From positions 1 through 64,000 of the forward strand of contig JAJEDJ010000005.1 in assembly GCA_022821545.1 (NCBI GenBank): a DNA stretch of 64,000 nt, read 5' to 3'. Positions within the stretch are counted from its first letter, which is position 1, and each line of letters begins with the position of its first letter. The position numbers and the translations under genes are program-made. Origin of the DNA: Caldilineaceae bacterium. Lineage in GTDB: Bacteria > Chloroflexota > Anaerolineae > Caldilineales > Caldilineaceae. Shown here piece after piece: positions 1-9,460 of this stretch. The notes beneath the pieces were generated by a model. It made no database searches. It was given only the letters and a program-made list of their open reading frames with translations, and was not told the DNA's origin.

Positions 1-59
1 GCCTCAAACATCTCCTCCGCACCTCGCATGAACTTCGCCTTCGCCTTTTCCCGATTCAT
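1..59 (-). CDS. 5' end of an unknown gene (partial)
   Basis: The reverse strand has an ATG at 59-57 preceded by a good ribosome site, GGGGGAGC, ending about 4 bases upstream. It opens a frame MNREKAKAKFMRGAEEMFE that leaves the window at base 1. The start is divergent from gltX. The visible residues are mostly Lys, Arg, Glu and Ala, suggesting a soluble amphipathic helix. Some transposase N-termini look like this, but 19 residues are too few to assign a family. No function is claimed. Confidence 0.6.
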   Translation of the reverse strand, partial: MNREKAKAKFMRGAEEMFE

Positions 60-156
60 CTTGCTCCCCCTTTTCTCTTCCTCTTTTCTCCTACTACAAG
101 TCTACATCCCTTCTGCCTCTCAAAAAATCTGGGATGCACCCTCGCCCCTGGAAACG

Positions 157-185
157 TTGACGCATGTATCTTGATGTGATAGTCT
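157..185 (+). promoter_or_regulatory. Candidate sigma-70 promoter of gltX
   Basis: TTGACG at 157-162 is followed after 17 bases by TAGTCT at 180-185, about 55 bases before the gltX start. The -35 matches the consensus at five of six positions and the -10 is weak. This is the best promoter-like pair in the 180-base gap between the divergent genes. Confidence 0.35.
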
Positions 186-239
186 AGCGGGCGCGTTTGA
201 CGGAAGGCCACCTAAGCGTTCCCTTGTCGAGGCGGGACT

Positions 240-1772
240 ATGACCAACTACATGGAAGGCCCGGCCCGGGTCCGATTTGCCCCCAGCCCAACGGGTCATC
301 TGCATTTGGGGGGGCTGAGAACGGCTCTTTTTGACTGGTTATGGGCGCGTAAGACGAACGGCCAGTTTATCTTGCGGATAGAGGATACGGACCGCAGGCG
401 ATTTGATCCCGAAAGCCTGGAAAGCTTGAAGAAAGGCTTGCGATGGCTAGGACTGGACTGGGACGAAGGCCCGGACATCGGAGGGCCCTTTGCGCCTTAC
501 GTGCAGTCGGAGAGGCGAGAGATATATCGGGAAAAAGCGCAAGAACTCGTCGAATGCGGTCGCGCCTACCGATGCTATTGCACGGCTGAACGTCTTTCAG
601 CGATGAGGGAAGATCAAAGGCGCGCAGGAACAGGAACAGGCTACGACAGACGTTGCCGGGACTTGTCAGATGACGAGAGAAGGCGGCACGAGGCTGAGGG
701 AACGCCCTCAGTCATTCGCTTAGCCGTCCCGTTGGAGGGCGTCACCGTTTTCAATGACCTCTTGCGCGGCGATATAGAAGTTGAAAATCGACAGTTGCAG
801 GATGAAGTACTGCTCAAAGCAGACGGGCTGCCTACCTATCACCTGGCCGCCATGGTAGATGATAACCTGATGGAGATTTCACATGTCCTGCGGGGCGAAG
901 AGTGGCTGGCGACAGCCCCGATACACAAGTTGATCGTCGACGCATTTGGCTGGAATATGCCGGTATTGGTTCACTTGCCCGTAATCCTGGATCCCGGCGG
1001 CAAAGGCAAGATGAGCAAACGCAAGAAGATGGTTGCAGGGAAGGAGTTCCTTGCCCTGGTGCATGAGTTTCAGGATGCCGGCTATCTACCTGATGCGATG
1101 TTTAACTTCCTGACAAACGTCGGCTGGAACTTCGATCCCGATCAGGAAGTCTTCAGCCGCGAAGAGGCGATCGAACGGTTTAGCCTGGATGAAATCAATC
1201 CATCGGCAGCTGCACTTCCTTATGAGAAGCTGGACTGGCTTAACGGACTCTACCTGCGGGCCTTGACGCCTTCAGCACTCAAGTCGGCATTGCTGCCATT
1301 TCTGAGTCGGCAACTTGGACTATCCGAAGCTGAACTGAGTTCAGATCGCAGACTGGACGTTCTGATACCGGTGGTCCAAGAACGAATCAAACGCCTTGAC
1401 GAGGCCGTTGGCTGGATCGACTGGGCCTATCTGAAGTCTGATGAGATTTCATATTCCGATCCGAAACTGCTGATTGGCCGGAAGTTGGACGCCAATCAAA
1501 GTGTTGTAATGTTACGCGCCGGCGCCAGCGTCGTACAGGAGGTAGAACCGTTCTGCGCTGAAGCCATTCACGCGGCGTTTCGTGAAAAGGCCGAGGCGCT
1601 GGGGGTAAAGGCGGGCAGTTTTTTTGGGCCGATTCGCGGGGCGATCAGTGGAAAGAAGGTTTCACCACCGCTGTTCGAGAGCATTGAGGCAGTTGGCCGC
1701 GAGGAAACTTTGCAGCGGATTGGGCTGGCGGCCGCATTCCTGGAAGAGAATAGCGTGAAGGAAGGGAGCTAG
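240..1772 (+). CDS. gltX: Glutamyl-tRNA synthetase
   Basis: This 510-residue class I synthetase attaches glutamate to tRNA-Glu in the cytoplasm. The HIGH-type signature SPTGHLHLGG lies at residues 16-25 and the KMSKR loop at 257-261, both intact, and the length is normal for bacterial GltX. The start follows GAGGCGGGAC; a second Met at residue 5 is possible. A tRNA-Gln gene and a terminator follow, so the two may share a transcript. In lineages without glutaminyl-tRNA synthetase this enzyme also mischarges tRNA-Gln for GatCAB amidation. Whether this copy is non-discriminating cannot be read from the motifs. Confidence 0.97.
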   Translation: MTNYMEGPARVRFAPSPTGHLHLGGLRTALFDWLWARKTNGQFILRIEDTDRRRFDPESLESLKKGLRWLGLDWDEGPDIGGPFAPYVQSERREIYREKAQELVECGRAYRCYCTAERLSAMREDQRRAGTGTGYDRRCRDLSDDERRRHEAEGTPSVIRLAVPLEGVTVFNDLLRGDIEVENRQLQDEVLLKADGLPTYHLAAMVDDNLMEISHVLRGEEWLATAPIHKLIVDAFGWNMPVLVHLPVILDPGGKGKMSKRKKMVAGKEFLALVHEFQDAGYLPDAMFNFLTNVGWNFDPDQEVFSREEAIERFSLDEINPSAAALPYEKLDWLNGLYLRALTPSALKSALLPFLSRQLGLSEAELSSDRRLDVLIPVVQERIKRLDEAVGWIDWAYLKSDEISYSDPKLLIGRKLDANQSVVMLRAGASVVQEVEPFCAEAIHAAFREKAEALGVKAGSFFGPIRGAISGKKVSPPLFESIEAVGREETLQRIGLAAAFLEENSVKEGS

Positions 1773-1905
1773 TCGACCCTGTGAGGGCTGGCCGGAGGTG
1801 TGAATGCCGGCAGGCAGGCCTCCTTGTCGGATCGTTCACATCTGGGCAACAGATTTGGTTCGTCACCCGCGAATGTGTTAGTATTCGGTAGATGTACTCG
1901 ACCGA

Positions 1906-1977
1906 TGGGGGATAGTTTAATCGGCAAAACGCCTGACTCTGGATCAGGTGATCGGGGTTCAAATCCCTGTCCCCCAG
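1906..1977 (+). tRNA. tRNA-Gln (anticodon CTG)
   Basis: The cloverleaf is complete. The acceptor TGGGGGA at 1906-1912 pairs with TCCCCCA at 1970-1976, with the U1-A72 pair typical of tRNA-Gln and discriminator G at 1977. The anticodon stem CCTGA/TCAGG encloses the loop CTCTGGA, giving anticodon CTG, which reads CAG. The T arm carries GGTTCAAATCC. CCA is not encoded. The gene lies 133 bases after gltX on the same strand. Confidence 0.95.
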
Positions 1978-2034
1978 CTCCCAACCCAAGAGTCTGAAGA
2001 GCCCGATTTTTTGGGCAGAAACAGATGCAATTGC

Positions 2035-2069
2035 ACGCCGCCGCCCCATACCGGGAAAGCGGCGTTTTT
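2035..2069 (+). terminator. Rho-independent terminator after gltX and tRNA-Gln
   Basis: ACGCCGC at 2035-2041 pairs with GCGGCGT at 2059-2065. The inner CCC/GGG can also pair, and five T residues follow from 2065. It ends the rightward gltX-tRNA-Gln unit, facing the 3' end of the convergent HMG-CoA reductase gene. A smaller hairpin, GCCC-GATTTTTT-GGGC, lies at 2001-2016. Confidence 0.7.
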
Positions 2070-2150
2070 CTGTTTTTGGTTAAGGTTTTCCGCGTTCAAA
2101 ACTGCCGCATCAAGAAAAGGAACGAACCGTGCGCGGCAGTTCGCCCGGCT

Positions 2151-3698
2151 CTAGCGATTGCGCCCATACTCCTCGTGGCTGCTGACCCAATCCAGCGAGC
2201 TGATGGCGGCGGCCAACGAGAGCTCTCCCGCCAGGACAGTCCCGGCCACAATTTCAGCGAATTTCCTCACCTTGCCTCTGCCGGTGCAGCCCAGCAGCTC
2301 GAGGCACTCTCGCTGCGTGGCCAACCCTGTTCCACCGCCATGGGTGGCGACAATCAGCGAAGGAATGGTGATGGAGATGTAGAGATCCTTATCGTCCGTC
2401 AGCTCAACGTAGATCAGACCGGCCGAAGATTCGGATACATTGGCAACGTCCTGGCCTGTGGCAATAAAAATAGCCGTAATCGCGTTGGCCGAGTGAAGTC
2501 CGTTGTTGTTGACGCCTGCCAGAATCGAACCGATATTGGCGACGCCGTAATGGTAGAAAAGTTGCTCCGGCTGAACGCGCATGTTTTGGATCAGCACGTC
2601 GCGAGGAATGACCGCTTCAGCCGTCACGCGCTTTCCCCGCGTGCGCATTATGTTAACCTGAGAAGCCTTTTTGTCAGTGGCGAAATTCGACTCCAGGTAG
2701 AAGCGCTTGATCTCCAGGCCGTCGTAATTGTCCAGAATCCAGGAGCAGGCGGCAAAGGTCGCCCGGCCCACCATGTTCTGACCGCCTGCGTCTCCGGTCT
2801 CGTAGTTGAATCGCAGGAATGCGAACTTATTGGACTGGTAAGGATCGATGTTGTCCAGCTTGGCCACGCTGGAAGTGGCTTCCGCCTCCTCTCTGATTGG
2901 GACCATGTTTCTTCCCACCCAGTCGATAAAGTCTCGGGCCCCACGGGCATCCTCAAACACGAAAACGGGCGCCCTCTGCATGGCGTCGGCGACGACCGTA
3001 CACTTCACTCCCCCGGACAGGTTGAGCAGCTTCATGCCGCGGTTGTAAGAGGCAACGAGCGTTCCTTCGGTTGTCGCCAGGGGAATCAGGAAGTCTCCCT
3101 TGGCATGCTCTCCGCAGACAGTCAGAGGGCCGGCGAAGCCAATGGGCACCTGTGCCACGCCGGTAAAGTTCTCAATGTTTCCCTGCGTTTCAAGGGGATC
3201 AAACGAGTACTGTGAAATGTGTTCAAGCGAATGACCCGTGTACTCCTCAACGAATTCCTGGCGCGCCTTGATTATGTCCTTGCCATAGTCGTCATCGCGA
3301 TCGCGCGGGATTCTCGGCGCGTCGACCTTCTCCGAGATTGCGTCGTCGACCGTGAACTGGATCCGGCCGAATGGAGACGTCTGCACGCCGATCCGGATCT
3401 CGTGGGGCCCCGATTCGAGAGGAGGTATACGAGCCGTAATGAACACCTCTTTACGCAGGGGGAACTCTACTGGAGCGCCGCTGTTCACCTGATCGGGTGA
3501 GACCACCTGCCCTTCGCCAAAGTCCAGGGACAGGTCGTCATTGGAAATCTCTTCGCCGTCAATGCTGATGCCGTGAAATCCGGTCAGCATGGCATCGCTC
3601 AGTCGATTCTTCATTGAGAACTGTACGCCGTTCTCGGTGTTTTCCAAGCTGGCGTACGTGTAGAGACGCTTGAGCAACATTGAAGGAATAAGTGCCAT
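2151..3698 (-). CDS. hmgA: Hydroxymethylglutaryl-CoA reductase with N-terminal extension
   Basis: The catalytic part, roughly residues 145-515, reduces HMG-CoA to mevalonate for isoprenoid synthesis. The substrate motif ENFTGVAQVPIGFAGPL is at 176-192. Likely catalytic residues are Glu211 (TTEGT), Lys343 (DKKAS), Asp417 (GQDVAN) and His508 (SSHEEYGRNR), the set of class I enzymes. About 130 residues in front are not part of the usual catalytic domain and look like a small beta-rich module (IDGEEI, GPHEIRIGV). The start follows AGGAGG at 5 bases. The gene lies 141 bases downstream of purD on the same strand. No other mevalonate-pathway gene is in the window. Confidence 0.93.
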   Translation of the reverse strand: MALIPSMLLKRLYTYASLENTENGVQFSMKNRLSDAMLTGFHGISIDGEEISNDDLSLDFGEGQVVSPDQVNSGAPVEFPLRKEVFITARIPPLESGPHEIRIGVQTSPFGRIQFTVDDAISEKVDAPRIPRDRDDDYGKDIIKARQEFVEEYTGHSLEHISQYSFDPLETQGNIENFTGVAQVPIGFAGPLTVCGEHAKGDFLIPLATTEGTLVASYNRGMKLLNLSGGVKCTVVADAMQRAPVFVFEDARGARDFIDWVGRNMVPIREEAEATSSVAKLDNIDPYQSNKFAFLRFNYETGDAGGQNMVGRATFAACSWILDNYDGLEIKRFYLESNFATDKKASQVNIMRTRGKRVTAEAVIPRDVLIQNMRVQPEQLFYHYGVANIGSILAGVNNNGLHSANAITAIFIATGQDVANVSESSAGLIYVELTDDKDLYISITIPSLIVATHGGGTGLATQRECLELLGCTGRGKVRKFAEIVAGTVLAGELSLAAAISSLDWVSSHEEYGRNR

Positions 3699-3839
3699 GG
3701 GGCCTCCTCTTTTTGTTTTTGGACCGGAATCAGAAAGAACTGAAGCGAGGGAATGTTCTGCTGTGAATTCGGGGTCTCAATCTGGCCAAGGTCGCGCTTC
3801 AACGAGACGTGCATCCCACTTGGACACGCTTTATTGCGG

Positions 3840-5144
3840 TCAGACGAGGTGTGTTCCAATGTCGGAGCGCCATACAGCGCCTTCAAAGTGAATCTGTTCA
3901 ACAGTCCTGTAGGCGCTATGGACGGCAGTCCTGAACGCATCCCCGGTTGCGGTGACGGAGAGTACCCTTCCGCCGTCGGTCAGGACACTCTTTTCGCCAT
4001 TCCGTTCAGAATGGATGCCGGTGCCTTCTACCCTGGTCCCGGCGTGAAATACGAGAGCGCTGCCGGAGGCGGTCAATCCCTCGGGAAGGCCCGTAATCGG
4101 TTTGCCGGTCGCGTAACTGTCCGGATAGCCTGCAGAGGCCATAACTACGGTCACGGCCGATTCTGAAGACCAGATGGGCTCATGCTCGGCCAAACCGCCG
4201 TTCGCACAGGCCAGCACTAGTTCCACGATGTCGCTCTGAAGCAAGGGCAAGACAACCTGGGCTTCAGGATCGCCGAATCGACAGTTGAACTCCAAGACCA
4301 TGGGACCGCGGTCGGTCAGCATCAACCCTGCGTAAAGGACACCCTGGTAGGGTGCGCCTTCTGAGGCCATGCCGGCCAAGGTTGGACCAAGGACCTTATG
4401 TTCGACGGCGTCCAGGATCTCACTGGTTGCCAGCGGGGACGGCGCAAAAGCTCCCATCCCACCCGTATTTGGCCCTCGATCTCCGTCAAGCAGTCGCTTG
4501 TGATCCTGCGCGGCAGGCGCCAGCCGAAGAGTTTCGCCATCGCAGAAGGCCAGAACGGACAGTTCGGGGCCCTGTAACCGCTCTTCCACCAGGACGGTTG
4601 CGCCTGCGTCGCCAAAGCGCCGATTCACCATCATGGCCCGCAGTTGCTCCACTGCCTCATCTTGACTCGAAGGTAGCAGAACGCCTTTGCCGGCTGCCAG
4701 TCCACTGGCTTTGAGGACGGGCAAGTCGTCGAGTCCATGGACGAAGTCCGCCGCGTCTTCAAATTCTGAAAACACGCGAGCCCAGCCGGTAGGAATCCCA
4801 TGCCGGTTCATGAACGCCTTTGAGTAGGCCTTGGAGCCTTCAAGCCGGGCGGCGGCTTTGCTCGGGCCGAAAATGGTCAGGCCGGCGGCGGCGAATTCGT
4901 CGACCACTCCGGCTGCTAACGGTACCTCCGGTCCCACGACAGTCAGTTCTACCCGATTGTCGCAAGCAAAAAGCCGTAATGCCTGCAAGTCGTCTACGGG
5001 GATGGAGATATTCATGCAGCCGGGAATCCCGGCGGTACCTCCGTTCCCCGGCGCTGCGTAAATCCGGTCAACAAATTTAGAGTCCGCCAACTTCCAAGCC
5101 AGTGCATGCTCCCTGGCGCCGGAACCTATCAGAAGAATGTTCAT
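3840..5144 (-). CDS. purD: Phosphoribosylamine-glycine ligase
   Basis: This 434-residue cytoplasmic ATP-grasp enzyme makes glycinamide ribonucleotide from phosphoribosylamine, glycine and ATP. The N-terminal loop reads MNILLIGSGAREHALAWKL, and the central grasp region contains LKASGLAAGKGV, GPNTGGMGAF and LEFNCRFGDPEAQ, all diagnostic. The length is normal. It begins 9 bases after purF and is the last purine gene of the run. The start ATG has no strong ribosome site, so translational coupling to purF is likely. Confidence 0.96.
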   Translation of the reverse strand: MNILLIGSGAREHALAWKLADSKFVDRIYAAPGNGGTAGIPGCMNISIPVDDLQALRLFACDNRVELTVVGPEVPLAAGVVDEFAAAGLTIFGPSKAAARLEGSKAYSKAFMNRHGIPTGWARVFSEFEDAADFVHGLDDLPVLKASGLAAGKGVLLPSSQDEAVEQLRAMMVNRRFGDAGATVLVEERLQGPELSVLAFCDGETLRLAPAAQDHKRLLDGDRGPNTGGMGAFAPSPLATSEILDAVEHKVLGPTLAGMASEGAPYQGVLYAGLMLTDRGPMVLEFNCRFGDPEAQVVLPLLQSDIVELVLACANGGLAEHEPIWSSESAVTVVMASAGYPDSYATGKPITGLPEGLTASGSALVFHAGTRVEGTGIHSERNGEKSVLTDGGRVLSVTATGDAFRTAVHSAYRTVEQIHFEGAVWRSDIGTHLV

Positions 5145-5153
5145 ACAGTATAG

Positions 5154-6578
5154 TCAGTTGCCCAGCACGCCCGCGAATCTCTCTTTCTCCTTCAATTCCA
5201 GTTCCAGTTCCAGCATCGGTGTCTCGAACGGGTAGTCACCGGTAAAACAGGCGTTGCAATAGCCGTCCTGCGCCCGCAGCGTATCCATCATACCTTCAAC
5301 GCTGAGGTAGCTCAGCGAGTCGACACCGATATAGTCCTTTATCTCTTCCAGGTTCTTGTGCGCCGCGATCAGTTCCGACTGGCTGGCCATGTCGACTCCC
5401 ATGAAGCAGGGGAATCGGATGGGCGGGCAGGCGACTCGCATATGAACTTCTGCCGAGCCCGCATCGCGCAGGAGCTGCACGAGCGGCCCGCTTGTATTTC
5501 CGCGCACGATTGAGTCGTCTACCAGAACAACCCGCTGGCCCCTCAGATTTTCGGGCAATGGGTTAAATTTCATTGCCACTCCGACCCTTCGCTGCCGGTC
5601 CGTCGGTTGGATGAAAGTGCGGCCGATGTAGCGGCTCTTTATCAGCCCTTCGCTGTAGTCGATGCCGCTTTCCTGTGCGAATCCGATGGCATGGGGCGTG
5701 CCGCTGTCCGGGACAGGTACGACAATGTCCGCATCTAGCGGCGCCTCGCGGGCAAGCTGGCGCCCCAGCGCCTGGCGCACGCGGTGAACCAGTCGGCCGC
5801 CGAGCATGCTGTCCGGGCGGGCGAAGTAGATCTGCTCAAATGTGCAGAATGCCGCCCTCTCGGCCGGCACACCCTGCACGATGTCATATCCGTCCCGGTC
5901 GATGCGTACAATTTCGCCCGGTTCGATTTCCCGTACGGTACGGGCACCGATCGTTGCGAAGGCGCAACTCTCCGACGCAATGGCCAAACCGTTTTCGAAC
6001 TCCCCCAGCACCAGAGGACGCAGACCCCAAGGGTCTCTAACGCCATAGATGGCATCGCGAGTGAGGATAGTGAGCGAGTAGGCGCCCTCGGCCATCGTCA
6101 TCATCTGGCGAATGCGCTGCAGCCAGGTGCCGCGGGCGCCGGCCAGCAGATGGATAATCAATTCGCTGTCAGTCGAGGTTGATAGCCCAACACCTCGCTC
6201 CAGAAGCTCGCGGCGAAGCTTTGGCGCGTTGACTAGATTACCATTGTGGCCAATGGCAAGCGGGCCGTCGAGCGTCTCCAGGATGTATGGCTGTGTGTTG
6301 TTCAGTCGAGGCGATCCGGTGGTGGAATACCGGGTATGACCAATGCCCAGATGCCCCTGCAAGTGATGCAGATTATCCTCGTTAAAAACTTGGGAAACGA
6401 GACCAAGTCCTTTATGGATATGGGCTGTCTTGCCGTCGCACGTGGCGATACCCGCGGCCTCCTGACCTCGATGCTGCAGTGCGTAGATGGCAAAGTATGC
6501 CAGTCGAGCGATGTCAATCCCGGGCGCGCTGATGCCAAAGACGCCGCATGCTTCACGGGGCGAATCGAACGGAGGCAT
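5154..6578 (-). CDS. purF: Amidophosphoribosyltransferase
   Basis: The enzyme (474 residues) catalyses the first committed step of purine synthesis: PRPP plus glutamine to phosphoribosylamine. The nucleophile Cys11 follows a 10-residue propeptide (MPPFDSPREA), as in processed Bacillus-type enzymes. The PRPP loop VVLVDDSIVRGNTSG is at 350-364. Cys245, Cys391, Cys441 and Cys444 match the four ligands of the [4Fe-4S] cluster of the Gram-positive type, so the enzyme is probably oxygen-sensitive. AGGAGC stands 8 bases before the ATG. Confidence 0.97.
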   Translation of the reverse strand: MPPFDSPREACGVFGISAPGIDIARLAYFAIYALQHRGQEAAGIATCDGKTAHIHKGLGLVSQVFNEDNLHHLQGHLGIGHTRYSTTGSPRLNNTQPYILETLDGPLAIGHNGNLVNAPKLRRELLERGVGLSTSTDSELIIHLLAGARGTWLQRIRQMMTMAEGAYSLTILTRDAIYGVRDPWGLRPLVLGEFENGLAIASESCAFATIGARTVREIEPGEIVRIDRDGYDIVQGVPAERAAFCTFEQIYFARPDSMLGGRLVHRVRQALGRQLAREAPLDADIVVPVPDSGTPHAIGFAQESGIDYSEGLIKSRYIGRTFIQPTDRQRRVGVAMKFNPLPENLRGQRVVLVDDSIVRGNTSGPLVQLLRDAGSAEVHMRVACPPIRFPCFMGVDMASQSELIAAHKNLEEIKDYIGVDSLSYLSVEGMMDTLRAQDGYCNACFTGDYPFETPMLELELELKEKERFAGVLGN

Positions 6579-6678
6579 AGTTGCAGCTCCTTGTTTAACA
6601 GTGGGCGCTCAGTCCGGAAGAACGCACACTCCGAATCTGTTTGGGGCGGGCCATCAGTCCTGGCGCCGGGTTCCCGAC

Positions 6679-7878
6679 TCAATGACGGCGCAATGCAGCG
6701 CGCGCCGCAAGACCCGTTTCCAGGGCCGCATCCGTAGAATCAGCCGTCACTGTAAGGTGCCCCATCTTGCGACCGGGCCGCGCTTCATGTTTTCCGTACA
6801 GGTGCAACTTCGCATCAGGAACAGTCAACAGCGCTTGCCAATCAGGTTCGCCATAATGCCAGAGATCACCGAGGAGATTCAACATGACAGACGGTCGCAG
6901 CATTTCGGTCGACCCGGGCCCATGCCCGGATACGGTCCTCAACTGCTGCTCAAACTGGCTTGTCACGGCGCCTTCGATCGTCCAGTGGCCGGAGTTATGG
7001 GGCCGGGGCGCAATTTCATTGATCAAGAGACGGCCGGTCGCGGCCGAGCCTGAAGACTGCACATCTCTGTCGATTCGGGACTTCGGCAGGAGAAAGAATT
7101 CGATGCAGAGAACGCCTACCAGCTTGAGATTTTCACACAACCGGCGAGCCAACCTTTCCGCTTCAGCAGCAACGGCCGGTTCAACCTCCGCCGGCGCGAT
7201 AGTGATATCCAGAATGTGGTTGACATGGCGGTTCTCGACCAGAGGATAGGCTGCAAAGTCACCATGCACGCCCCGGGCCGCCACCATCGACAGTTCTCGC
7301 TCAAAGTCCACGTGAGCCTCAAGCACGCATGATTGGCCTCCAAACAACTGCCACGCGGCACTTGGTCTCACACCGGGTTCTATGCGGGTCTGTCCTTTTC
7401 CATCATAACCGAATGCAGCTGTTTTGAGAATGGCGGGATAACCGATCTCTTGAACGGCCTCTTCCAATTCCGCTACATCCTTTACGAAGTGATACGGAGT
7501 GACGGGCAGTCCTGCCCGGCGGAGCATAGACTTTTCACGCCGGCGGTTTTGGGCGGCGTGGAGAATAGTACCGGATGGGCGTACCGGCACCCCTTCTTCT
7601 GCAGCGATCTCCGCCACAAGGGAAGGGACGTTTTCGAATTCGAACGTAAGGGCATCTACGCCTTTGGCAAACGCGCGAACCGCTTCACAGTCATCGTAGG
7701 CGGCGGCGATTTTCAGGTCGGCAATCTGACCGGTGGGGCTATCGCTTTCCGGCGAATATGTATGAAGACGATAGCCCATTCTGCGGGCCTCCATTGCCAG
7801 CATTCGTCCCAGCTGCCCGCTGCCAAAGACGCCAATCGTGGAGCCGGGGGGCAGCGGAAACCGGCGCGCTTGGTCCAC
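6679..7878 (-). CDS. purK: N5-carboxyaminoimidazole ribonucleotide synthase
   Basis: This 399-residue ATP-grasp enzyme carboxylates AIR with bicarbonate and ATP to give N5-CAIR, the substrate of PurE. The N-terminal loop GVFGSGQLGRMLAMEARRMGY and the core LKTAAFGYDGKGQ and EIAPRPHNSGHWT identify it. Translation starts at GTG (7878) with AAGGAG 8 bases upstream, lying inside the end of purE. It is separated from purE by only 4 bases, so PurK and PurE are co-translated. Confidence 0.96.
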   Translation of the reverse strand: MDQARRFPLPPGSTIGVFGSGQLGRMLAMEARRMGYRLHTYSPESDSPTGQIADLKIAAAYDDCEAVRAFAKGVDALTFEFENVPSLVAEIAAEEGVPVRPSGTILHAAQNRRREKSMLRRAGLPVTPYHFVKDVAELEEAVQEIGYPAILKTAAFGYDGKGQTRIEPGVRPSAAWQLFGGQSCVLEAHVDFERELSMVAARGVHGDFAAYPLVENRHVNHILDITIAPAEVEPAVAAEAERLARRLCENLKLVGVLCIEFFLLPKSRIDRDVQSSGSAATGRLLINEIAPRPHNSGHWTIEGAVTSQFEQQLRTVSGHGPGSTEMLRPSVMLNLLGDLWHYGEPDWQALLTVPDAKLHLYGKHEARPGRKMGHLTVTADSTDAALETGLAARAALRRH

Positions 7879-7882
7879 CGTG

Positions 7883-8425
7883 CTACTCCTTCTCTCCCAG
7901 GCTTGTTCCCATCACCTGCTTGGCCCGCGACTCTCGAAACTCCTGGAGTTGCCGTCGCAAATCAGGCCGGGCGGCGCCGAGTATAGAAATGGCAAGCAGA
8001 GCCGCGTTGACCGCGCCCGCTTTTCCAATCGCCATCGTAGCCACCGGTACGCCAGCCGGCATCTGCACAATGGAAAGTAGCGAATCCATGCCGTTCAGGG
8101 CCTGGCTCTGCACAGGCACGCCGATAACCGGCAAAAGGGTATGACCGGCCACCATGCCCGGCAGGTGGGCCGCACCGCCGGCGCCAGCGATGATCACCTC
8201 CAGGCCGCGGGCGGCTGCACTGCCGGCGTATTCGCTCATCCAATCGGGCGTACGGTGCGCCGATACAACCCTGCACTCATGGGGCAGGCCGAACTCGGCC
8301 AATGTTTCCGAAGCAAACTTCATACACCGCTCCCAGTCGGAATCGCTGCCCATGATCACGCCCACAAGGGGCGCATTTTCCGAGGAATTCACTGCAAGTT
8401 GCTCCAGTTTCCCATGCAGCCTCAC
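7883..8425 (-). CDS. purE: N5-CAIR mutase
   Basis: PurE (class I, up to 180 residues) moves the carboxylate of N5-CAIR to C4, giving CAIR. The substrate loop [13 protein letters not shown] and the motifs SAHRTPDW and [10 protein letters not shown] carry the usual active-site His residues. The upstream GTG at 8425 overlaps the purC stop as GTGA. A second GTG at 8392, with GGAG 9 bases upstream, would give a 169-residue protein of more typical length and may be the real start. Confidence 0.95.
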   Translation of the reverse strand: MRLHGKLEQLAVNSSENAPLVGVIMGSDSDWERCMKFASETLAEFGLPHECRVVSAHRTPDWMSEYAGSAAARGLEVIIAGAGGAAHLPGMVAGHTLLPVIGVPVQSQALNGMDSLLSIVQMPAGVPVATMAIGKAGAVNAALLAISILGAARPDLRRQLQEFRESRAKQVMGTSLGEKE

Positions 8426-9411
8426 TGCCGTCCGAAGCGCGTACGGAGACAGCTTGCCACCCGGTCGGCCACCGGCATTTCGCCCGCAACAAATGGGCGG
8501 CCTGTCAAGAACTCGTAACAGCCAGTGTAGCGCAGGCTTGCTTGCGCCGCCAGATCGACAGCAAGAGGCGGCGGTGGTCCGTCACCAATGTAGCCTTGCT
8601 CCGCGTAGGCCAATCGCACGAACTCCTTGTCATAGTTCTCAGGTTCCACGGGCCTCAAGCCTTTGCCTTCTTCTTGCGCGCTGCAGTCGAGGACCTCTCT
8701 ATAGCTCGATTCCGTCCAAAATCTACTGGAATCGGGCGTATGGATCTCGTCGATCAGAAGGAGATCGCCATCTTCGGCCAGGCCGAACTCGTACTTGGTG
8801 TCCACCAGGAGAAGCCCTCCTCGCGCGGCTTTCTCCTGCCCGCGGACGAACAGGGCCAGCGCAGTTTCACAGATACGTTCCCATAGACCCGCTTCAACCA
8901 ACCCCTTTTCCACGATTTCCCTGCTCGTGATCAGTTCGTCGTGTCCTCCCTTCTCGGCCTTCGTTGTGGGCGTGATCACCGGCTGAGGAAGCTGTTCATT
9001 CTTACTCATGCCATCCGGGAATTCCATGCCATAGATGAACCGCTCACCCTGGCTGTATCGGTACCAGAGACTGGTCTTTGTAACCCCTGATATGTATCCC
9101 CGTACAACCAACTCAACCGGAAGAGGACGACACTTCCTGCCAATCGTCACATTCGGGTCGGGTGACTCTAGAAAGTGATTGGCAACGATATCGCTCGTCT
9201 CTTCGAACCAGAATTGGGCAAGTTGATTGAGTACCTGTCCCTTGAATGGGACCAGACCCAGAATGTGATCAAAGGCAGAGAGGCGGTCGGTTGTAATGAG
9301 GATGAGCTGATCGTCTCGCTCGTAAATGTCGCGTACTTTGCCGCTGCGTTTGGGACCGAGAAAATCCAGGTCTAGTCCGGGGAATGTCTGGCTTGGGAAA
9401 CAGGTATCCAT
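8422..9411 (-). CDS. purC: SAICAR synthase
   Basis: The enzyme joins CAIR and aspartate with ATP to form SAICAR. Recognisable segments are [47 protein letters not shown] and [10 protein letters not shown]. The frame is open up to 9483, but the ATG at 9411 has a strong AGGAGAAGG about 6 bases upstream and avoids overlap with purQ. That start was chosen and gives 329 residues. It lies 49 bases downstream of purQ, and its stop overlaps the purE start. Confidence 0.96.
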   Translation of the reverse strand: MDTCFPSQTFPGLDLDFLGPKRSGKVRDIYERDDQLILITTDRLSAFDHILGLVPFKGQVLNQLAQFWFEETSDIVANHFLESPDPNVTIGRKCRPLPVELVVRGYISGVTKTSLWYRYSQGERFIYGMEFPDGMSKNEQLPQPVITPTTKAEKGGHDELITSREIVEKGLVEAGLWERICETALALFVRGQEKAARGGLLLVDTKYEFGLAEDGDLLLIDEIHTPDSSRFWTESSYREVLDCSAQEEGKGLRPVEPENYDKEFVRLAYAEQGYIGDGPPPPLAVDLAAQASLRYTGCYEFLTGRPFVAGEMPVADRVASCLRTRFGRQ

Positions 9412-9460
9412 CTTGTCCTTCTCCTCAATTGGAAAGGCTTCGGGCCCTGCGAAGTGCGCG

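Noticed and set aside
1..59. Insertion-sequence transposase at the left edge
   Set aside because: Only 19 residues are visible and no terminal inverted repeat is seen, so no mobile element is called.
2025..3215. 396-codon plus-strand frame opposite HMG-CoA reductase
   Set aside because: It lies wholly antisense to a gene with complete catalytic motifs, contains the tRNA-Gln terminator and has no recognisable content.
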